This document shows positions 49,835-58,466 of a stretch of 64,000 bases of DNA, in pieces. The DNA is from Paraconexibacter antarcticus. GTDB taxonomy: Bacteria > Actinomycetota > Thermoleophilia > Solirubrobacterales > Solirubrobacteraceae. Both the position numbers and the translations under genes were made by a program. How positions within the stretch are numbered: the first letter of the stretch is position 1; each line of letters opens with the position of its first letter. Under the pieces are notes generated by a model. It saw only the letters and a program-made list of their open reading frames with translations, was not told the DNA's origin and ran no database searches. The stretch is taken from the NCBI RefSeq assembly GCF_024220175.1, contig NZ_CP098502.1:1922001-1986000 (forward strand). The letters are read 5' to 3'.

Positions 49835-51103
49835 ATGCGCAACCGTCAGCTCCGCGCCACGCTCTCCGCCTTCGCCGAGGAGGCCGCCTGGCAGCTCGCG
49901 TCCGACATGGCCGACGGCCACGAGCTGCCCTTCGAGCTCACCGAGTCCGCGAGCGGGCGCAGCCAGCCGACGCTCTACTGCTACCGCCCCCTCACCGCGG
50001 CCTTCATCGACGAGCGGCGGTCGATCCTCGCGCGCCTGGAGACCTACCTGCCGGCGGTCCACGCGCTGCAGGCGGTCGGCGGCCTGGACGGCTACCTGCA
50101 GGCGCGGGTCGCCCAGGGCATCCCGCGCGACGGCCGCGAGCGCGCCGAACTGGCGCTGCGCGCGTTCCTCGGCCGGGTCTTCGAGGACTCGAGCGACTTC
50201 GTGCTCCACGCCGAGCGGCTCGAGCGCGCGTACGAGGAGCTCGAGGCGATCGTCCACGAGGGCGTCGCCGAGACGGTCCTCGTGTGCGCGGTCCTCGGCA
50301 TCGAGCTCGAGTCCGGCGAGGTCGCGATGGGTGACGGGCTGACGCTCATGCGCGCGGAGGTCCTGGACGACGGCCCGGCCGACGCCGTCCGCGGCGACGG
50401 CGCCCGGACCCTCGCCGTCCTGCGCTGGGACGCGAGCCTCGGGTCCGGCGGCGACGGCCTGCCGCACGACCCCGGCCGCGCCCGCCTCGCGCGGCTCGTC
50501 GCCGCGCTGCGCCTCTTCGACGAGGCCGGCGCCGCGCTGACCCCGGTCGGCTGGCTGCGGACCGCAGGCGGTCCCTGGCAGGTCATCGCGCTCGGGCCCG
50601 CCGCCGGCGGCCTCGTCCGTGGCCGCGCGTTCGTCCCCGCCGCCCAGGAGGACGAGCTGCGCGCCTTCTGCAACCTCGTGTCCCGGCGCATGCCGCGCAG
50701 CGGCGAGCTCGCCTGGGCGCTGCGGCGCTTCGAGCTCGGCTGCACCCGCGAGCGCGACGACGACGCGCTCTCGGACCACCTCATGGCCCTGCGCGCGCTG
50801 CTCGAGCCCGAGGGCCCCGCGTCCGGCCGCCTGCCCGGCCGCCTCGCCGCGCTCTGCGCCCAGCCGGACCAGCGCGCCGCCTTCACCGCCCGCGTCGCCC
50901 ACGTCGCCCGCATGGAGCGCTCCCTCATCACCGGCGCGGGCGCCCCCGAGGACGCGACGGTCGGCGCCCTCTCCCGCGAGCTCGCGAGCCACCTGCGCGC
51001 GATCCTCCGCGACGTGTTGTGCGGCCACCTGGACCCGGACCTGCGCGGGCTCGCCGACCGGCTGCTCGCCGAGGAGCTGGTGGAGGCGCCGACGCAGGCT
51101 TAG
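49835..51103 (+). CDS. Hypothetical protein with a C-terminal HEPN-like (ApeA-type) region
   Basis: 422 residues, no signal peptide or membrane helix. The C-terminal 130 residues (about 285-415) follow the helical pattern of ApeA-type HEPN domains: ELAWALRRFELGCTRERDDDALSDHLMALRALLEPEG and RTARVAHVARMERSLITG. The R-x4-6-H RNase motif is not obvious, so catalysis is doubtful. The N-terminal part (about 40-250) is helical and unknown. ATG 49835 gives the most family-like start; a GTG at 49715 is possible. HEPN proteins often sit in toxin or phage-defence systems, but no partner gene is visible here. Confidence 0.68.
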   Translation: MRNRQLRATLSAFAEEAAWQLASDMADGHELPFELTESASGRSQPTLYCYRPLTAAFIDERRSILARLETYLPAVHALQAVGGLDGYLQARVAQGIPRDGRERAELALRAFLGRVFEDSSDFVLHAERLERAYEELEAIVHEGVAETVLVCAVLGIELESGEVAMGDGLTLMRAEVLDDGPADAVRGDGARTLAVLRWDASLGSGGDGLPHDPGRARLARLVAALRLFDEAGAALTPVGWLRTAGGPWQVIALGPAAGGLVRGRAFVPAAQEDELRAFCNLVSRRMPRSGELAWALRRFELGCTRERDDDALSDHLMALRALLEPEGPASGRLPGRLAALCAQPDQRAAFTARVAHVARMERSLITGAGAPEDATVGALSRELASHLRAILRDVLCGHLDPDLRGLADRLLAEELVEAPTQA

Positions 51104-51195
51104 GGCTGGGCGTGGGCTCGCGGCGGCGGACTCGGCGCCGTGGCGGGTCCTCGGGACCGTCGCGGTGGCGGCGCGCGGGGCGTTTTCGTTGCGCG

Positions 51196-51335
51196 GGCGT
51201 CTACGGCGGCTGGTTACGGAGGGGAGGACCGCCGGCGCCGCGGTGAATGAAGATTCAGGGTGCTCTCGACACCGTGAATCTTCATTCACCTTCCGAGCGA
51301 CTCCCCTCCGCCGTAACCCAGCCGCCGTCAGCGCC
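51196..51335. repeat. Outer inverted repeat around palindrome copy B
   Basis: Left arm starts GGCGTCTACGGCGGCTGG; the right arm (51301-51335) is its reverse complement with small indels over about 32 bp. It resembles the arms that bound the 41.3-41.9 kb element. Confidence 0.65.
51242..51290. repeat. Dispersed palindromic repeat, copy B
   Basis: GGTGAATGAAGATTCA and TGAATCTTCATTCACC form perfect 16-bp arms with a 17-nt loop. It is the most symmetric copy of the family. Confidence 0.85.
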
Positions 51336-51449
51336 GCGGAACGCGAAGACCCGCGCGCCCCGCGACCGCGCGGGTCCCGCCGCCCGGACCCGCCCGCGCG
51401 CCCCGCGACCGCGCGGGCCCCGCCGCCCGGCCCGCCCCGGGCGCCGCAG

Positions 51450-52622
51450 CTACGCCGCCAGCCCCGCCGCCGCCAGCATGAGCCGCCGGCGCTCGGCGTC
51501 GTCCGCGAAGAGGTGGCGGCCGACGTGGACGAGGCCCTCGAGGTCGTGGACGTCGTCGTCGAGCTGGGGGACGAGGAGGGCGCCGGACTCGCCGAGGGCG
51601 TCCATGAGGTGCGCGATGGAGGCGGCGTCGCGGTCGGCGAGGACGCGGGCGTCGGCCATCGTCCGGGCGACCTTGCGGGCGAGCGGGGCGCCGAGCTCCT
51701 CGGTGAGCTCGGCCTCGAGGGACGCGAGCGCGGCCGCGTCGGGCGGGTCGGGGTCGGCGACGCCCGGGTCCACGCGGTTGACGATGAGGGCTCCGATGCG
51801 GTGGCGGGCCTCCCGCAGCTTGCCGGCGAAGTGGATCGCCTCCTCGATCGGCTCCGGCTGCGGCGAGGACACGATGAGGAAGGTCGTCGACGGGTCGGCG
51901 AGGAGCTTCTTCACCCCGGCGGCGCGCTCGCGGAAGCCGTCCATGATCCCGCTGAGGGCGCGGAAGAAGACGCTGACGTCGTCGAGGAGGTCGACGCCGG
52001 TGACCTTCCGCAGGACGGCGAAGACGACGCTCGTCCCGCGGCCGACGACCTTCGCGGCGATCCCCGTCGGCGCGAGGAAGACCTTCAGCGCGCGGCCCTC
52101 GAAGAAGTTCGTCAGCCGGTCGGGCGCGTCGAGGAAGTCGAGCGCGTTGCGGGACGGCGGGGTGTCGAGGATGAGGACGTCGAAGCCGCCGTCGCGGTCG
52201 AGGTCGTAGAGCTTCGCGATCGCCGTGAACTCCTGCGACCCCGCCACCGCGGACGACAGCTCCTGGTAGATCCGGTTCTCGAGGATCTCGTCGCGGCTCT
52301 TCTCGTCCGGCGCGAGCCGCTCGATGAGGTCGTCGAACGTCCGCTTCGCGTCGAGCATCATCGCCCACAGCTCGCCGGTCACCTCGATGCCGTGCTCCCG
52401 GAAGCGCGACGGATCGACCTGGCGCGGCTCGTTGCCGAGCTCCTCGAGGCCGAGCGCGTCGGCGAGGCGCTTCGCGGGGTCGATCGTGATGACGCAGACG
52501 CGCTTGCCCGCGGCGGCGAGCCCGAGGCCGATCGCGGCGGAGGTCGTCGTCTTCCCGACGCCGCCGGACCCGGCGACGATGACGGCGCGACGGCCCTCGA
52601 GGGTCTCGGCGAGGGAGGTCAT
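51450..52622 (-). CDS. ArsA/Get3-type ATPase, second of a pair
   Basis: 390 residues. Deviant Walker A GSGGVGKTTT (18-27), switch I VITIDPAKRLADAL, switch II FDVLILDTPPSRNALDFLD, and the A-loop-like LIVNRVDPG. No paired cysteines for arsenite, so metalloid export is unlikely. The arrangement of two adjacent, overlapping ArsA-like genes matches the conserved Rv3679-Rv3680-type pair of actinobacteria, linked to cell-envelope or metabolite handling and with unclear targets. Its 3' end is copied at 41717-41784. Start overlaps the first ATPase stop (ATGA). Confidence 0.9.
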   Translation of the reverse strand: MTSLAETLEGRRAVIVAGSGGVGKTTTSAAIGLGLAAAGKRVCVITIDPAKRLADALGLEELGNEPRQVDPSRFREHGIEVTGELWAMMLDAKRTFDDLIERLAPDEKSRDEILENRIYQELSSAVAGSQEFTAIAKLYDLDRDGGFDVLILDTPPSRNALDFLDAPDRLTNFFEGRALKVFLAPTGIAAKVVGRGTSVVFAVLRKVTGVDLLDDVSVFFRALSGIMDGFRERAAGVKKLLADPSTTFLIVSSPQPEPIEEAIHFAGKLREARHRIGALIVNRVDPGVADPDPPDAAALASLEAELTEELGAPLARKVARTMADARVLADRDAASIAHLMDALGESGALLVPQLDDDVHDLEGLVHVGRHLFADDAERRRLMLAAAGLAA

Positions 52623-53599
52623 CGCCCGGCCAGCCGCTCGGCGAGGGCGGCGACGGTCCCGTCCGGGGTCGCGGGCAGCGTGAGGACCGGGAGCTCGCCG
52701 TCGATCCCGCGGCGCAGCCGCTGCAGCTGCGCGCGCTGGCGGCGGGCCCGCTCGTGCTGGGCACGGGTCGCGTGCAGGGCGGCGCGGCGGCGGGAGGCGA
52801 CGGCGACCGCCGCCCCGTCGCCCGCGGCGTCCCGGCCGTCCCCAGCGAGCGCGCCGGCCAGCGCCTCGGCGTCGGCCGTCCGCAGGGGACCGGGGAGCAG
52901 CTGGTTGACGAGGATCGCGTCGAGGTCGAGGCCCGCCTGGGCACGGAGGCCGTCGCGGAGCAGGAGCGTCTCGCTCACGGGCGTCTCCTCGGCGGTGGTC
53001 ACGGCGATCACGCCCGTGCGGGAGGGGTCGGACAGCATCTCGTCGATCGTACGGCCCTGGCGGGCGATCGGACCGACGCGGGCCGCGTCGGCGAACGTGC
53101 TCGGCGCCGCGAGCAGCGCCAAGCCGTGCCCGGTCGCGGGCGCATCGACGACGACGAGGTCGTAGGGGTGGGCGCCCGGCGTCCGGCGCTCGTCCTGCGC
53201 GAGCTCCCAGAGCTTGCCGACGGTGAGGAGCTCCCGCATGCCGGGCGTCGCGGCCGCGAGGTAGCTGAACACGCGGGAGGAGACGAGCGCGTCCGCGAGC
53301 GCCTTCACCGGCAGCTGGTCGATGAGATACTCCTGCATCGCGTGCTCGGGGTCGACCGTGATGTGGTGCAGGCCGGGCGCGACCTCGCGCTCCTCGAAGA
53401 CGCGGACGACGCGCCCCTCGCCGTGATCGCCCGCCAGCCGACGCGCCGCGTCCTCCCGCGCGGCGACCTCCGCGACGATCGTGCGCAGGCCCCGCCCCGC
53501 GGCGGCGGTCGCGAGCGCGGCGGCGACGGTCGTCTTCCCGACGCCGCCCTTGCCGGTGACGAAGACGAGGCGCTTGGAGAAGACCTCCGCCGGGATCAC
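52619..53599 (-). CDS. ArsA/Get3-type ATPase, first of a pair
   Basis: 326 residues from GTG 53599. Walker A GKGGVGKTT (about 15-23), switch I IVAEVAAREDAARRL (the usual DPA is altered), switch II YDLVVVDAPATGHGLALLAAP, and VITTAEETPVSETL-like AVTTAEETPVSE. It overlaps the second ATPase downstream and the bicupin stop upstream, so the three are one operon. In such pairs the two ATPases probably form a heterodimer; this is inference from homologues. Confidence 0.9.
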   Translation of the reverse strand: MIPAEVFSKRLVFVTGKGGVGKTTVAAALATAAAGRGLRTIVAEVAAREDAARRLAGDHGEGRVVRVFEEREVAPGLHHITVDPEHAMQEYLIDQLPVKALADALVSSRVFSYLAAATPGMRELLTVGKLWELAQDERRTPGAHPYDLVVVDAPATGHGLALLAAPSTFADAARVGPIARQGRTIDEMLSDPSRTGVIAVTTAEETPVSETLLLRDGLRAQAGLDLDAILVNQLLPGPLRTADAEALAGALAGDGRDAAGDGAAVAVASRRRAALHATRAQHERARRQRAQLQRLRRGIDGELPVLTLPATPDGTVAALAERLAGR

Positions 53600-54540
53600 G
53601 CCCGCAGGCCCTCCTCGCCCTCCCAGTAGTCGACGACGTCGAGGCGGAAGGTCACCCCGCCGATGTTCGCCTTCCCCGAGCGCGGATAGAAGCAGGTGTC
53701 GGCCGGGACCCGGGTGCCGTAGGCGAGGTAGGTCAGGCCGTCGGGGCCCGCCTCGAAGGCGTGGGCCACGCGCGTGCACGGCGGCCGCACGAGCACGCTC
53801 CCGGGGCGGACGGGCAGGCGGTCGTCCCCGAGCCAGGCGACGCCGCCGCCCTCGAGCACCAGGAAGCACTCCTCCTCGGCCGAGTGCCAGTGCGGCGGGC
53901 ACGACAGCGTCCCCGGCGCGATGCGGTCGTGCCGCAGGCCGCTGCGCACCGACCCGCACGCCCGGGCGAGGTCGCGCTCGGTGATGTCGTAGCCGGGACG
54001 GACCTCCGTCTCGGCGTCCACCTCGTCGAGGTTGCGGATCGACGGCAGGCGCTCGGCCTCCGGTGCTCCCGGGAGCTCGAGCGGGCCGAGCGCCGCCTCG
54101 AGCTTGAACGGGTTCGGGCCGTCGGCGGGCAGCCAGCGCGTCCCGAGCCAGAACGCCTTCGTCCGCGGCAGGTAGGTGATGTTCGAGGTCGACCCCTCCG
54201 CGAAGGCGATGACCGTCATCCCCTCCGGGCCGGCGATCATCGTGTGGGCGGCGCCCTGGATGCGGTGCACGAGGCAGTCACCGGCGCGGACGGCGTACGT
54301 GCGGCCGTCCTGCCAGGACAGCCCGGACCCCTCCAGCACGTAGAAGATCTCCTCCTCGTCGCTGTGGACGTGCACCGGCATCATCCGCGCGGACGGCGGG
54401 ATCCGGTACCACGTCGCCCCGATCCCGCGGGCGCCGGCGGCCGACGCGACACGCCGGTAGGCGACCTCGATGTCGCCGGCCTCGCGGCGCAGCTCCTCCA
54501 GGTCGTCCAGGTGCACGAGGTTCGGGTGCGTCTCCGTCAT
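53596..54540 (-). CDS. Bicupin protein
   Basis: 314 residues with two cupin barrels. First barrel: PVHVHSDEEEIFYVLEGSG (about 54-72), metal ligands His, His and Glu, then His at VHRIQGAAHTM. Second barrel: CPPHWHSAEEECFLVLEGGG (about 216-235) with the same ligand order and TRVAHAF. Probably binds a divalent metal in each or one barrel; activity (dioxygenase, isomerase, decarboxylase or storage) cannot be told. Starts the operon with the ArsA-like pair. Confidence 0.88.
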   Translation of the reverse strand: MTETHPNLVHLDDLEELRREAGDIEVAYRRVASAAGARGIGATWYRIPPSARMMPVHVHSDEEEIFYVLEGSGLSWQDGRTYAVRAGDCLVHRIQGAAHTMIAGPEGMTVIAFAEGSTSNITYLPRTKAFWLGTRWLPADGPNPFKLEAALGPLELPGAPEAERLPSIRNLDEVDAETEVRPGYDITERDLARACGSVRSGLRHDRIAPGTLSCPPHWHSAEEECFLVLEGGGVAWLGDDRLPVRPGSVLVRPPCTRVAHAFEAGPDGLTYLAYGTRVPADTCFYPRSGKANIGGVTFRLDVVDYWEGEEGLRA

Positions 54541-54639
54541 GCGCGGAGTCTATGAACGCAGGCCCTGCTTGCAGGAGAACGCTCCGGCCGCGCGAACACC
54601 ACGGCGGATCGGTCCATCCCCGGACGAACGAGCATTCAC

Positions 54640-55422
54640 GTGGACAGCGTGCAGAACACCGCAAAAGCCAAGGTCATCGTCTTCGCCAACCAGAAGGGCG
54701 GCGTGGCGAAGACCACCACAACCCTGAACCTCGCGGTCGCCTTCGCGGAGAAGGGCTACCGCGTCCTCTGCGTCGACATGGACCCGCAGGGGAACCTGAC
54801 GATGTCGCAGGGCATCGACCCGGACGGTCTGAGCGAGTCGATGTTCGACGTCCTCGTCCACGACCTGCCGATCGTGAACGTCATCCGCAAGCGCGAGATC
54901 GACATCGCCTGCGCCTCGATCGACCTCGCGGGCGCCGAGATCGCGATGTCGATGAAGATCGGCCGCGAGCGGTCCCTGGAGAAGGCCTTCAGGCCGATCA
55001 TCCACGACTACGACTTCATCTGCATCGACACGCCGCCGTCCCTCGGGCTGCTCACGATCAACGCCCTGACGGCCGCATCCAAGGTGATCGTCCCCGTGCA
55101 GTGCGAGTATCTGTCGATGCGGGGACTCATCCAGCTCCAGAACACGCTCCACATGATCCGCGAGAACCTCAACCCGGACGTCGAGATCGAGGGCATCCTG
55201 CCCACGCTCATGGACTCCCGGACCCTTCACGCGAAGGAGGCCATCGAGATCCTCGAGGAGAACTTCGGTGACCGCGTGTTCGCGTCCCGCATCAAGAAGA
55301 CCGTCCGCTTCGCCGAGGCGCCGGTGAAGGGCATGTCCGTCCTCAAGTACGAGCCGGACGGCATGGCCGCCCGGTCCTACCGTGACCTCGCGAAGGAGGT
55401 TCTCTCTCATGGAATCCGGTAA
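54640..55422 (+). CDS. ParA/Soj-family ATPase overlapping ftsZ
   Basis: 260 residues. Deviant Walker A ANQKGGVAKTTTT (about 16-28), VDMDPQGNLT (switch I, about 45-54), IDTPPSLGLLTINAL (switch II), and VPVQCEYLSMRGLIQLQNT. It lacks an N-terminal partition-specific helix-turn-helix, like chromosomal Soj and MinD/Mrp-like positioning ATPases, and it has no MinD-type C-terminal membrane helix. It starts at GTG 54640 and its last 14 bp overlap ftsZ, with the ftsZ ribosome site inside it. No parB gene or parS site (TGTTTCACGTGAAACA) was seen here. A role in placing the division ring is a reasonable guess from context. Confidence 0.9.
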   Translation: MDSVQNTAKAKVIVFANQKGGVAKTTTTLNLAVAFAEKGYRVLCVDMDPQGNLTMSQGIDPDGLSESMFDVLVHDLPIVNVIRKREIDIACASIDLAGAEIAMSMKIGRERSLEKAFRPIIHDYDFICIDTPPSLGLLTINALTAASKVIVPVQCEYLSMRGLIQLQNTLHMIRENLNPDVEIEGILPTLMDSRTLHAKEAIEILEENFGDRVFASRIKKTVRFAEAPVKGMSVLKYEPDGMAARSYRDLAKEVLSHGIR

Positions 55423-56899
55423 GCGCGCATCGATGCGCGAAGGCCCGCTCGCCGCCCTCTTCCGCAAGACGGACGAGGTCCAGGAGGAGCAGGCCCGCCG
55501 CGAGGCCCAGGGCGGCGCGAGCGCGCCGTCCACCGCCGCTGCGCGCCAGGCGGCCCCGCCGCTGCCCGTCGACTCCCGCGAGACGCCCGGCTTCCCGCAC
55601 CCCGCGATGGCCGACCCGCGCGCCGATGCGCCCGCCGCCGCGCCCGAGGCGGAGGCCCGCAACCCGTACCTGCCGCCCGCCGCCCCGGCGCCCGCGCCCG
55701 CGCGTCCGGCCGCCCCGCAGCGCCCGAACTACTCGTCGTACGAGGACCCGTACGCCCGCTCGTCCTCGCCGCAGCCGCCCGCCTGGGGCCAGGCGATGGA
55801 GGTCGGCAAGCCCGTCATCCGCGTCGTGGGCGTCGGCGGCGCCGGCGTGAACGCCGTCAACCGCATGGTCGAGGCCGGCATCGAGGGCATCGAGTTCATC
55901 GCGGTGAACACCGACGTGCAGTCGCTGCAGCAGTCGACCGCCGACATCACGCTCCACATCGGGCCGCAGATCACCCGCGGCCTCGGCGCGGGCTCCAACC
56001 CGGATCTCGGGCGGGCCGCGGCGATGGAGGAGTACGACCGCATCAAGTCCCTGCTCAAGGGCAGCGACATGATCTTCATCGCGGCCGGCGCCGGCGGCGG
56101 CACCGGCACGGGCGCCGCGCCCGTCGTCGCCCGCATCTCGCGGGAGCTCGGCGCGCTGACCGTCGGCATCGTCACGAAGCCGTTCGGCTTCGAGGGCTCG
56201 CGCCGCGCCGGCGCGGCCGAGGTCGGCATCCAGTCGCTGAGCGAGGAGGTCGACACGCTCATCGTCGTGCCGAACAACCGCCTGCTCTCCGTGCTCGACA
56301 AGCACACGTCGATGGTGGAGGCGTTCACCGTCGCCGACGACGTGCTCCGCCAGGGCGTCCAGGGCATCAGCGACCTCGTCACGCTCCCGGGCCTCATCAA
56401 CCTCGACTTCGCGGACGTCCGGACGATCATGTCCGAGGCGGGCAACGCGCTGCTCGGCATCGGCATGGGCCGCGGCGAGAACCGCGCGCTCGAGGCCGCC
56501 GCGGCGGCCGTCGCCTCTCCGCTGCTCGAGACCTCGATGGAGGGCGCCCGCAAGATCCTGCTCTCGATCACCTCGGGGACGGACCTGTCGCTGTGGGAGG
56601 TCAACGAGGCGGCGAAGACCGTCGCCGCGGCCGCCCACCCGGAGGCGAACATCATCTTCGGCGCGATGGTCGACGAGAAGCTCGACGACGAGGTCTGGAT
56701 CACCGTCGTGGCGACCGGCTACGGCCCGTCGTCCGCGCGCAGCCAGCGTCGCCCGCTCGAGGAGCCCGCGGGCGAGGTCCGCGTGCAGCGCCGCACCGAG
56801 CCCGCCCAGCGCCGCTCGGAGCCGCGGGGCACCGCCACGCGCCGCACCGGGCTCGGCGTGAGCGAGCTCGACGTCCCGGAGTTCATGCCGCGCGGGTGA
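55409..56899 (+). CDS. ftsZ: FtsZ with a long N-terminal extension
   Basis: 496 residues. The GTPase core starts only at about residue 134 (KPVIRVVGVGGAGVNAV), so some 130 residues of Ala/Pro-rich sequence precede it; most bacterial FtsZ proteins have about 10. The core keeps all active features: GGGTGTG (229-235), the T7 loop NLDFADVRTIMSEAG, and a C-terminal tail ending SELDVPEFMPRG, the usual FtsZ contact peptide. The extension opens with an amphipathic-looking MREGPLAALFRKTDE (9-23). ATG 55409 is supported by GAAGGAGG at 55392. It lies outside any division cluster, directly after parA. Confidence 0.93.
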   Translation: MESGKRASMREGPLAALFRKTDEVQEEQARREAQGGASAPSTAAARQAAPPLPVDSRETPGFPHPAMADPRADAPAAAPEAEARNPYLPPAAPAPAPARPAAPQRPNYSSYEDPYARSSSPQPPAWGQAMEVGKPVIRVVGVGGAGVNAVNRMVEAGIEGIEFIAVNTDVQSLQQSTADITLHIGPQITRGLGAGSNPDLGRAAAMEEYDRIKSLLKGSDMIFIAAGAGGGTGTGAAPVVARISRELGALTVGIVTKPFGFEGSRRAGAAEVGIQSLSEEVDTLIVVPNNRLLSVLDKHTSMVEAFTVADDVLRQGVQGISDLVTLPGLINLDFADVRTIMSEAGNALLGIGMGRGENRALEAAAAAVASPLLETSMEGARKILLSITSGTDLSLWEVNEAAKTVAAAAHPEANIIFGAMVDEKLDDEVWITVVATGYGPSSARSQRRPLEEPAGEVRVQRRTEPAQRRSEPRGTATRRTGLGVSELDVPEFMPRG

Positions 56900-56903
56900 G
56901 GAC

Positions 56904-58424
56904 GTGAGCCCGCAGGGGACCGGCGGCGTCGTCGCCGCCGGACACCCGCTGTCGGCGCAGGCGGGCGTCGCCGTCCTCCGGGACGGCGGCAATGCGGTGG
57001 ACGCCGCGCTCGCCGCGATGCTCACCTCGATGGTCGCCGAGCCGCTCCTGACGGGGCTCGGCGCCGGCGGCTACATGCTGACCGCCGGCTTCGACGCCGC
57101 GCCGGCGCTGCTCGACTTCTTCGTTGCCGCGCCCGGGGCGGTCGAGGTCGTCCCGGGGACCCCGGACGCGCCGTCGCCCGCGGCCGCGGCGGATCTCCTG
57201 CCGGTCACCGTCGACTTCGGCGACGCGACGCAGGTCTTCCACGTCGGCGCCGGGTCGGTCGGCACCTGGGGCATGCCCGCCGGGATCGCCGAGGCCGCCG
57301 CCCGCTGGGGGAGCGTCCCGCTGCGCGACCTCGTCGCGCCCGCCGCGGCCCACGCCCGCGCGGGCGTCCCGCTCAACGGCCCACAGGCCTACATCTTCGC
57401 GATCCTCGAGGGCATCCTGCTCTCCTCGCCCGAGGGCGCGGCGGTCTTCGCCCCGGGGGGCCGCGCGCTGCGGGAGGGCGAGTCGTTCGCCTGGCCCGAC
57501 CTCGCCGACGGCATGGAGCTGCTCGCCGCCGAGGGCGCCGCGCCGTTCTACCGCGGCGCCGTCGCCGACGCGGTCGTCGCCTTCCTCGCGACGCGCGGCG
57601 GGGCGCTCACCGCGCTCGACCTGCGCACGTACCTCGCGGTGGACCGCGTCCCGTCGCGCGTCGGCTACCGCGGCCGGACCGTCCTGACGAACCCGCCGCC
57701 GAACGCGGGCGGCGTGCTGCTCGCCGCGGCGCTCGCGGATCTCGGCCGCGGCCCCGTCACGCCGACGCGCCTCGTCGCCGCGATGGAGGGCGCCCAGGCG
57801 GCGCGCACGGACGCCTTCGTCACCGGCCTCGCCGAGGAGGGCTTCGCCGAGCGATTCCTCGCCGGCCGCATCGGCTCCACGACGCACGTCTCCGTCCTCG
57901 ACGGCGACGGCCGCGCGTGCTCGGTGACGGTGACGAACGGGGAGGGCTCGGGGGTCGTCGTCCCCGGCACGGGCATGCACCCGAACAACATGATGGGGGA
58001 GGAGGACCTCAACCCCCTCGGCTTCCACGTCTTCCCGGCGGGCCGGCGGATGCCGTCGATGATGGCGCCGACCGTCGTCCTCGGGGCGGACGGCGTCGAG
58101 CTCGTCGCGGGCTCGGCGGGGTCGAGCCGCATCCGGTCGGCGCTCCTGCAGGTCGTCGCGTCGGTCCTCGACGACGGCCACGACGCCCAGGCCGCGGTCG
58201 ACGCGCCGCGCCTGCACTTCGAGGACGGCCTGGTCTACGCGGAGCCCGGCGCGCCCGTCGACGGCCTCCGCGAGGCGGGGCGCCGCGTCGTCCCCTTCCG
58301 CGAGCGCAACCTCTTCTTCGGGGGCGTGCAGGCGGTCGTCCGGCGGCGCACCGCGGACGGGTCCGGCCACGCCGTCAGCGTCGGCGGGGACCCGCGACGC
58401 GGCGGGGCCGGGGCGAGCGCCTGA
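56904..58424 (+). CDS. Gamma-glutamyltransferase family protein
   Basis: 506 residues from GTG 56904. N-terminal GGVVAAGHPLSAQAGVAVLRDGGNAVDAALA and GLGAGGYML are family landmarks. The autoprocessing and nucleophile motif is GSTTHVSVLDGDG (Thr326), followed by NGEGSG and PSMMAPTVV. No signal peptide, unlike many secreted GGTs, so glutathione or a related gamma-glutamyl compound would be handled inside. It begins 4 bp after ftsZ, but a functional link to division is unlikely. Confidence 0.9.
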   Translation: MSPQGTGGVVAAGHPLSAQAGVAVLRDGGNAVDAALAAMLTSMVAEPLLTGLGAGGYMLTAGFDAAPALLDFFVAAPGAVEVVPGTPDAPSPAAAADLLPVTVDFGDATQVFHVGAGSVGTWGMPAGIAEAAARWGSVPLRDLVAPAAAHARAGVPLNGPQAYIFAILEGILLSSPEGAAVFAPGGRALREGESFAWPDLADGMELLAAEGAAPFYRGAVADAVVAFLATRGGALTALDLRTYLAVDRVPSRVGYRGRTVLTNPPPNAGGVLLAAALADLGRGPVTPTRLVAAMEGAQAARTDAFVTGLAEEGFAERFLAGRIGSTTHVSVLDGDGRACSVTVTNGEGSGVVVPGTGMHPNNMMGEEDLNPLGFHVFPAGRRMPSMMAPTVVLGADGVELVAGSAGSSRIRSALLQVVASVLDDGHDAQAAVDAPRLHFEDGLVYAEPGAPVDGLREAGRRVVPFRERNLFFGGVQAVVRRRTADGSGHAVSVGGDPRRGGAGASA

Positions 58425-58466
58425 GTGGCGGGGCCGTCGCGGCGCCGCGTGTGGCACGCTGCCCGC

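Larger units (their letters stand above)
51104..51449. other. Intergenic region with nested inverted repeats
   Basis: 346 bp between convergent genes. It holds palindrome copy B (51242-51290) inside a larger inverted repeat (51196-51227 against 51301-51335). The rest, to 51449, is C/G-rich low complexity with no gene support. Confidence 0.7.
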
